Assembly: GCA_963970005.1 (NCBI GenBank)
Contig: CAXAMN010021113.1
Coordinates: forward strand, 175,078-239,077
Source: Durusdinium trenchii
Lineage: Eukaryota > Sar > Dinophyceae > Suessiales > Symbiodiniaceae
Direction of reading: 5' to 3'
Length of the DNA stretch: 64,000 nucleotides
The notes under the pieces are model-generated. The model worked only from the letters and a program-made list of their open reading frames with translations, ran no database searches and had not been told where the DNA came from. The first letter of the stretch is position 1. Each line of letters starts with the position of its first letter. Shown here one piece after another: positions 58,064 through 64,000 of the stretch. The translations under genes were made by a program, and so were the position numbers.

Positions 58064-59149
58064 GTGAGTGGGAGGGTGATGTCGGGATGGGTTTGAGTCT
58101 CATCCAGTGGATGTGACAAGAGCACCCCTATCCTCCAAGTTCGGCACCCTGGCATGGAACTGGTAGATGTTTCGTCTCTTTCACTTGGTGGAGTTGACTG
58201 GCCTGGCAAGCGAAGTGCGTTCCCATTCGATGATTAGTCAACCGAGTAGACCCCAGTAGATCCAGTGCCACTTGGACCCTTGGACCCTCCGGCCACTCAG
58301 AGGGCCTTGCATGGGGGGGGAAGCGTCTTCTCAATGAGAGACGAAACACCGCTGAGCTCATCCGAGGGAAGGAAGATCACCCTCCGTGTGAAACCACGTA
58401 GTCACTCTCCACGTGACCTGGGGAGATTCATAGGCATCCATCACAAGGACCATGCAAAGGAAGACCCTAGGCTTCCAACCACCATTAATCTAATAGGCTT
58501 GACCGAGCCAAGGATTTTACACTACAAAACCAGGTCTGTCCCATTGTTTTAATATGTTTTAATGGTCTTTGTCGGAGATCCAACTAGAAGTTCCATAGAG
58601 TTGGGTAAATCTTGGACCGTGTTGGGGTGGATCTTTTGGACACCCCCGACACCCCGTTTGGAACCTGTCGGACCCAGCGTCCTTGGAACTGCGACCGAAT
58701 CCTTGATCGATGTGCCGCACTCCTTGTTCCTCATGAAAGATGAGACGAGCTACCTAGACAATCCTTGAATCCTCCAGCTTCATAGGAGTCTGGGCCATCA
58801 AGACTTTCCATTTTGGTTCGGGTCCAGATTCTTATATAGGGTAGAAAGACTTGAAGCTTCCAACTTCCATACCATTACGACTCGGTGCATTTTTTTTAAA
58901 TGGCGGCTGTCCTCATCGGACAGTTGTTAAGTCGCTCTCCCTTCCTCGGGCTGTTGAACACCTAAAAATCGTCCACTATAAAAGGTTAGACGTTCACAGG
59001 CAAGCAGTTCCATGGAGAAACGGATGCCCAACGTGAAAGATGGTGCCCGAACATGATCCACTCACCTTCTGCAGATGTCTGCAGGGTCCCGAATCCACCC
59101 TCTTCCTCGCAGCTGCTGGACCTGAAGTCCACTCAACTTGTGATACTCA

Positions 59150-59245
59150 CCAGCACCCTCCAACAGCAGGTGGTTTTTGGACACCTCGACTCACCTCTAA
59201 GAGGCTATATTTATAGACACCTCTGTCGCGGAGGGTCCTGGCACG
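59150..59245. repeat. Hairpin related to family F6
   Basis: CCAGCACCCTCCAACAGCAG, then CTCTAAGAGGCTATATTTAT and AGACACCTC, ending GGAGGGTCCTGGCAC. It shares its core with 34213-34267. Confidence 0.66.
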
Positions 59246-59461
59246 AGGTGTGTGACCTAGCTTCCAATTCGCTTCCCCAGCCGCGACCCGATCGGGACCC
59301 GAATCGGTTTTCAGGGTCCAGTCGGGCGTGTACGGAGGGTGCGGCAGGGAAGACCGGAAAGAGCTCCCTGGGCAAGAAACTCTCCAAACTACCAAACATG
59401 GGACACGACATACATGACTTGAACATACTTGAACCACAAAAACAAATACTAAACATATCCT

Positions 59462-59542
59462 CCAGGACCCTCTAAGGGGTGCCCAATGGAAGCCTATAGG
59501 TAGTGTGGGGTAGTCCATTGGACACCCCTTGGAGGGTCCTGG
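59462..59542. repeat. Fold-back repeat, family F6 (type copy)
   Basis: 29-bp arms at 59462-59490 and 59514-59542 pair with two mismatches. The left starts CCAGGACCCTCTAAGGGG and the right ends CCTTGGAGGGTCCTGG. Confidence 0.85.
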
Positions 59543-59571
59543 CTTTAAGACCTCCGTTCTTTTTTCCGAGG

Positions 59572-59764
59572 TCACAGGTCGACTCCTTTCTCTTGGGCCG
59601 GTACCCGCGCGGACAGCGTCGTAACCCGCGCCGTCGTCCCCGTCAGCCTGAGCTCGGCCTCGGTGAGGTGGGAGTCGTGGATGTGATCCATATCCTGGGC
59701 GAAGAAGGCGGGCGAAAAAGGCATCGCTTCGTATGCGGCAGCGTACGACACCCTCATGTCGTAC
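59572..59764 (-). CDS. Exon-like frame, possible terminal exon, unknown protein
   Basis: On the minus strand the acceptor AATTCTTTCACAG is followed by a 63-codon frame to TGA at 59572-59574. It reads YDMRVSYAAAYEAMPF, then FFAQDMDHIHDSHLTEAEL and TTARVTTLSARVPAQEKG. The natural, Asp/His/Ala-rich composition contrasts with the Arg-rich translation of the other strand, which favours minus-strand coding. The upstream intron (59765-59887) contains an F3-like sequence. No family recognised. Confidence 0.42.
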
Positions 59765-59887
59765 CTGTGAAAGAATTTTGGGTAGAAAAAAAATGTTTTT
59801 TCTCGGACCTGTGATGTTGATTTTAGTTGATTTTGTTCGGGTCAGTGATGTTCCCATGGTCAGGAATACTTTGGGAGGGTCCAGGTT
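59765..59887 (+). repeat. Diverged F3-like element
   Basis: Runs from GTACCTG (59761) through GTTCGGGTCAGTGATG and GTTCCCATGG to GGGAGGGTCCAG before GT. The stem is weak compared with other F3 copies. Confidence 0.5.
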
Positions 59888-60501
59888 TGTTCGTGTCCAT
59901 GGTGGCAGAGTTCTTTGAAGCAGTTTCAGGCCCGCTTTGGGATGATTTATTTATGGATTTTCTAGTTGAGGTGCTTTTTTGTTGCATGGTCATTATAGTA
60001 GAATCATTGGAAGGACCATAATTGTTTGGGCTGTGAGAAACTCTCCCAGCTGTATTGTTGGTTCTCTAAGAAGAACAAGTAAAACCTGGAGAACACCTGG
60101 GAGACATCTAAACAGTTTGGAGGTGTTTCAGTGGAGACGTTCTCACATGCCTTCACCTTAGTGAGCTTAGTAGGACCCCCAAACGATGGAACAGGTATGG
60201 GGGGTCAACACTGGGGGGACTAAACAGGACTAAACAGCACGGACGGACCTAGAGTTGGGTCAACTTACTAGAGTTGGGTCTCGAGGTTTTTGGACCTACA
60301 GCCACCGTCCCTGCCATGCCACCAACGGTTCGACCTGTTGTTACGCCCTTCCCAACCCTTGAACGAAGAGACCTGGCAGGAACTCGGATGCTGTGGAGGA
60401 CAGAAATGGATTTCCCATATTTTTGGTAACCGCTCCCCTAAGGGTTCATGCGTTTATGCATGTTTTTTTGGCTTTTGTGGCTTTGATCTCACACTTCCAC
60501 T

Positions 60502-60637
60502 ATTGACGTCACTTGTATTTACTGCAAACATACTAGGATGCTACGCCATGGATGGGGAGGGGTGGGGGGGGGTTGGGGTTTTATTGACGGCACCTGTGCT
60601 TGCAAACATACTTGATGCTACGCCATGGATGGGGAGG
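60502..60637. repeat. Two-copy tandem duplication, 81-bp offset
   Basis: The segment from ATTGACG to GCTACGCCATGGATGGGGAG occurs at 60502-60560 and again, diverged, at 60583-60637, separated by a G-rich spacer. Confidence 0.8.
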
Positions 60638-61389
60638 TTGCGAAAGTATCCTTGGCCGAAGAGGTGTAGTAATTCTGGTGTTTCTAGGTCCTTAAGTGTC
60701 AGGAGTTGTCGGTTTCTGGTGGCTTAATTTAATAGTTTCCCGTGCGTCGCCAAGGATGGCTCACCTCCGCTTCAGCTTGTGCACGCGCAATTCGAAACGT
60801 CAAACAAGTCCTTGGAAACTTTTACACCGGAAATACTGTGTATCCGAATGTGTTCGAAACTGTAGCGACGCATCTAAAACAAAAATTCCGAGCAACCTCC
60901 TGATCAGAACAATGAAGTAATGGCTAGTTCGTGAGTGGGTTTGGATTTTGCAGCCACTGCCAGAGCTGTGTGGTATTTGCAGCAGCGCTGGGAACCTGTA
61001 TAAGTGTGTGATCAACTCCACCCTAGCAAATACAACATCCATTTCATTATATACAGAGTTCTTGGATTTTGTTTTAAGTAATTTCCCAAAGTTGTGGGAT
61101 GAGGGTCGATCATAATATTGTGCAACATCCCTCAGAGAAAAGTTGTAAGATTGATTCACTCGCCAGGGGGTGGTCTCATTATACAAAGGGGGTTGGAAGC
61201 AGAGTATGGAAACAACTCAAGGGATGGAGAGAGCTTGACTATATACCTGTTGAATCCTGTTGATATTAATTGCATGTTGACTGAATCTGATCTTGCTGCG
61301 TGTTGTTCTGGCTCTACGAAAAGATATTATGACAAAACAACAAGCGAATCCTGTGAGTTTCGATTCCGAAGGGATGGGGATTGGCGAAG

Positions 61390-61432
61390 ACAGACAGAGA
61401 GAGAAGGAGATAGAGAGAGAGAGAGAAAAGGC
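61390..61432. repeat. GA-rich simple repeat
   Basis: Imperfect GA repeat (ACAGAGAGAGAAGGAGATAG, then pure GA). Confidence 0.85.
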
Positions 61433-62652
61433 ACAAAATAGGTCCAGGGGTATGTAAGTAGTGAACCACCCTGTCGAGTCAGAGTCACTTTCCAACGCCA
61501 TTTTCATGACTCAAACTGGGCAGATTAATTAGGTCAAGGCCCTCCTGATTGTTTAACTCAACTTTTGGTTGGTTGTTAATTGTTTCTTGTTAACACTCAA
61601 CCCGGACCCCCTCTGATTAAGTAGGATCCAATAGTTGAAGTACCCGAATTCCAAAATAGATTATTCCGGGGTAGGGGGTAATTCACCCCCCCAAAGGTAG
61701 GTGCTTGCATGTGTTTGTAACCGTTTTCTCATGTGCCCGCGCGGTCAGGGATACAACACTCTGCATGGACGTTTGAGAAGGTGGTGCAACATTATTGCGC
61801 CTGGTCTTCTGATGGTGCTCAGTTTTGACATTGGTGACCCAACTCAACAAATGTGACACTTGAAGAGGCTGGCCTTAGACAGAAAGGGATACTACATGAT
61901 GCTACCCTAGGTCTATCTAGGTAGACATGTGTGTGCTTGTTCGAACTGGACGCTCATCAGAGAATCAACGATCATTAGCTTCTTAGGTGCTTGTTCACCC
62001 AAATTGAAGGAACGCCAAAACCTTTTATTTTCAACCCAGCATGCCTTCAACGACCCCCCCAAAAAGTGGTTGGTGCCATGTCTGGGGGCTTAAACGCCTA
62101 TCCGCAGTGGAGAGCAGTGGAGCTGGTGCCATGTAAAGGTCGTGGAAACCTTTCAGATCAGTGTCGTCCCTCGACCAATGACACCAGGTTCACTCCATCC
62201 ATTGGCAGGGATTGAGATATATCCATTCAAATAGCAGGCTGTTTTCTTGCCCGGCTTTGGCCGATCTCGACCGATCCTCGGTCTCCAGTCAGACCGCTGA
62301 AGGCCAACCCAGTCGCGCCGTGCGAAGTGCACCGCTCGACTCCTCCCGAACCATCCCGAACCCAACCACCCCAGACGACCGATCCCGAGGCGAACGGAGT
62401 CACATCGGGTCGTCTGTTCGCGCGACGTGGGTGGGCTCAAGTACCTTAGACATGACCCTGACAGTGAAAAATCGAGGGTTTCACATACCCAAACCAGGTT
62501 TTGTTGCTTAGGGAAAACCAAGGTTTTGATGGGCCATGTGGGGCCCCGGGTAACAGGTATACGGATGTAATTATCCACCAAGGTGAATGGTCTGGTTGGG
62601 AAGGGACTCCTTGGGATGTGAAACATGTAAGTGTAGGGACTCACACTTTGAT

Positions 62653-62668
62653 GCCATTTAGGCTCAAG
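62653..62668 (+). other. Spliced-leader (dinoSL) relic-like sequence
   Basis: GCCATTTAGGCTCAAG differs at one position from the 3'-terminal 16 nt of the conserved dinoflagellate spliced leader. The six leader bases further 5' match poorly. In dinoflagellates, spliced leaders left in the genome mark mRNAs that were reverse-transcribed and reinserted. The relic precedes a recombinase-like coding region in the same orientation. Confidence 0.6.
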
Positions 62669-64000
62669 TGTGGGTCAGGGTGTTTCCTTTTTTCCCATGC
62701 TGGCGCGCTGCGGTGGAAGCGCCAGACTCGGGGAGTGGATCCCCTGACCCGGAGCGTGGAGAGTAGATTGAACTCTCTCTCCGCGCGGTCCGCATCTATT
62801 GCGGCCCAGTGGCCTTTGGTGGCGCGAGCTCGGCGTACAGTGGCCTTTGGTGGCGACGGTGCTCACAGAGCGTGTGATCGGTGCGAGGCTGCCACTATTT
62901 CGTGGGACGCTGGATACGATGTCTTCATCCTCTCGAATGGGCTCCCCCGCCTTCCATGCGACAGCGGACACGGTCCCCATTGCCGCGATCGCGCACAGCC
63001 TCGGCGTCACAGGGCCATGTTTGAGCTCCTCCTGGCGGATTTCTTAGACCTCCAGGAGTTGGGAGTTGATCGGACCATGCTGCGCGATCCGGTGAGGCGC
63101 CAGCTCCTCAAGGAGACCGTTATGCCGGCGGCTAGTCGTCTTTCGTCGTCCCGCGCAGGGGCACTGGTGGCCGCCCTTCGTCGCTGGAGGACATACGCCT
63201 TGGAGAACCAGTTCGAGGTCCGTACCCCCTCCCCGCTCCAAATGAGTGCCTTCTTTCGGGCGGTGGCTTCCGGGGGGGCCTACAGCCGCTGCCAGCATGT
63301 TCCATGCTTTGAAGTGGTATCGTCAGCACTTTGCCCTTCATTTCGAGCTGGACCACTGGTTGTTGAAGCCTTACAAGTTGCTCCCACTGGACCATACAGT
63401 TCAAAAGAAACAGGAGTTGCAGCCTTGGGAGATGGTGAACCTGCTTCTTCGCCTTCGCCAAGCTCAGGGCACCCACTTGTTGCTGCTTGCTATGTTTACT
63501 TGGGCTGCCACCTCGTGTATTCGCTTCGAACACTTTCAATGCTCCCATTTTGTGGGTGAGGCTGACACCTTCCTGCTCTCAAGGCAAAACCAGGCCGCAG
63601 GGGGGGGCGCCCCCCCTATGAGTGGGCTATGCCGGACCTGATCTTTCGTGGTGCAAGCCTTTTGAAGATCGTGAAAGACTTTGTTCTTCACGAGTTGCTC
63701 TGGAGCGCAGTACCTTTGGCCGGCCGTGGAGCTGCGAGCAGACGAGTTGTGGCAAGTGACGGAGTCGACACCCTGGGTGGTGTCCAAGAAGATGTCCAGA
63801 GGGCGATTTTTGGAACTGCTGCGGGGCACCTTGATGGACCTGGGGGTGGACCCTGTTCAGGCACAGGTCGCTGGCTTCAACCGGTTGCGCAGGTTCCTCC
63901 CCACTTTGGGGCAAGTCTGTCGCTTGAGTCCTACTGACCAGCAATCCTTGGGCAGCTGGGTGGAGGTGCCTAGCGCAGGCGGCCCTACCCCACAACGCAA
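62669..64000 (+). pseudogene. Tyrosine-recombinase-like gene, frameshifted, cut by window edge
   Basis: Coding sense is continuous but jumps between frames: one frame to about 63275, a second to about 63605, the first again to about 63715, then the second from 63729 to the edge. A sensible start is ATG 63017 (MFELLLADFLDLQELGVDR). The middle resembles the helical core-binding domain (KWYRQHFALHFELDHWLLKP). Next comes the catalytic-domain start TWAATSCIRFEHFQ, with a candidate catalytic Arg at 63522-63524. The C-terminal part FNRLRRFLPTLG (63876 onward) and LGSWVEVP resemble the H-x-L-R-R and GHW boxes, with the His replaced by Asn. Known relatives are Crypton/DIRS-type or phage-type recombinases. 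The shifts near 63272 and 63600 sit in G7 and G8/C7 runs, so some may be sequencing errors. Confidence 0.55.

Larger units (their letters stand above)
58064..59571. other. Non-coding region with repeats
   Basis: Contains F9 (58508-58545), an F6-related hairpin (59150-59245) and a full F6 hairpin (59462-59542). No gene is supported. Confidence 0.55.
59888..62652. other. Non-coding region
   Basis: Contains a tandem duplication (60502-60637) and a GA-rich tract (61390-61432). It is AT-richer between about 60720 and 61660 without a convincing gene. Confidence 0.55.

Noticed and set aside
59147-59857. 236-codon minus ORF
   Set aside because: It runs through an F6-related hairpin, a full F6 hairpin and the F3-like element. 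Only the separate 59572-59764 frame looks coding.

Overview
The window looks like nuclear DNA of a dinoflagellate, probably in or near the Symbiodiniaceae/Suessiales. Four things point there: a 16-nt match (one mismatch) to the 3' part of the dinoflagellate trans-spliced leader (dinoSL) at 62653-62668; a degenerate tyrosine-recombinase-like gene directly downstream of it, of a kind I associate with dinoflagellate genomes; a Ty1/copia retrotransposon; and a short interstitial CCCTAAA telomere array. There are no bacterial operons, no rRNA or convincing tRNA genes, and no CRISPR array. The species call is inference.

Layout. 1-1213 is a ~41-bp tandem repeat, open in almost every frame. 1547-2043 is a frameshifted C-terminal fragment of a Pif1-like helicase. 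6223-9342 is the best-defined object: a 3110-bp copia-type LTR retrotransposon on the minus strand. It has two identical 132-bp LTRs (TG...CA), a perfect GGTTG target duplication, a polypurine tract, and a primer-binding site matching the anticodon region of initiator tRNA-Met. Inside it keeps a gag-like region, an RT tail with YVDD, RNase H, and a C-terminal extension with a membrane segment and two Cys/His clusters. Protease, integrase and most of RT are missing, so it looks like a young, non-autonomous deletion derivative.

From 9.3 to 62.6 kb the DNA is mostly non-coding and very rich in short (60-130 bp) fold-back repeats. I sort these into about nine dispersed families (F1-F9). One of them, F3, repeatedly begins GT and ends AG like a small intron. 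Scattered among them are isolated exon-like reading frames with plausible splice signals (25.3-25.9, 31.05, 46.7, 52.0, 57.9 and 59.6 kb). An AT-richer island at 22.0-22.9 kb carries three consecutive small ORFs in three frames, one encoding a membrane segment plus a long charged helix. A possible Ty3/gypsy remnant lies at 28.9-29.15 kb.

62.65 kb to the end holds the SL-like sequence followed by a frameshifted tyrosine-recombinase-like coding region that runs off the window.

Overall this is a repeat-driven, gene-poor stretch: selfish elements (LTR element, helicase fragment, recombinase, fold-backs) dominate, and host coding sequence appears only as short exon-sized pieces. No operon-like cooperation between genes can be claimed.
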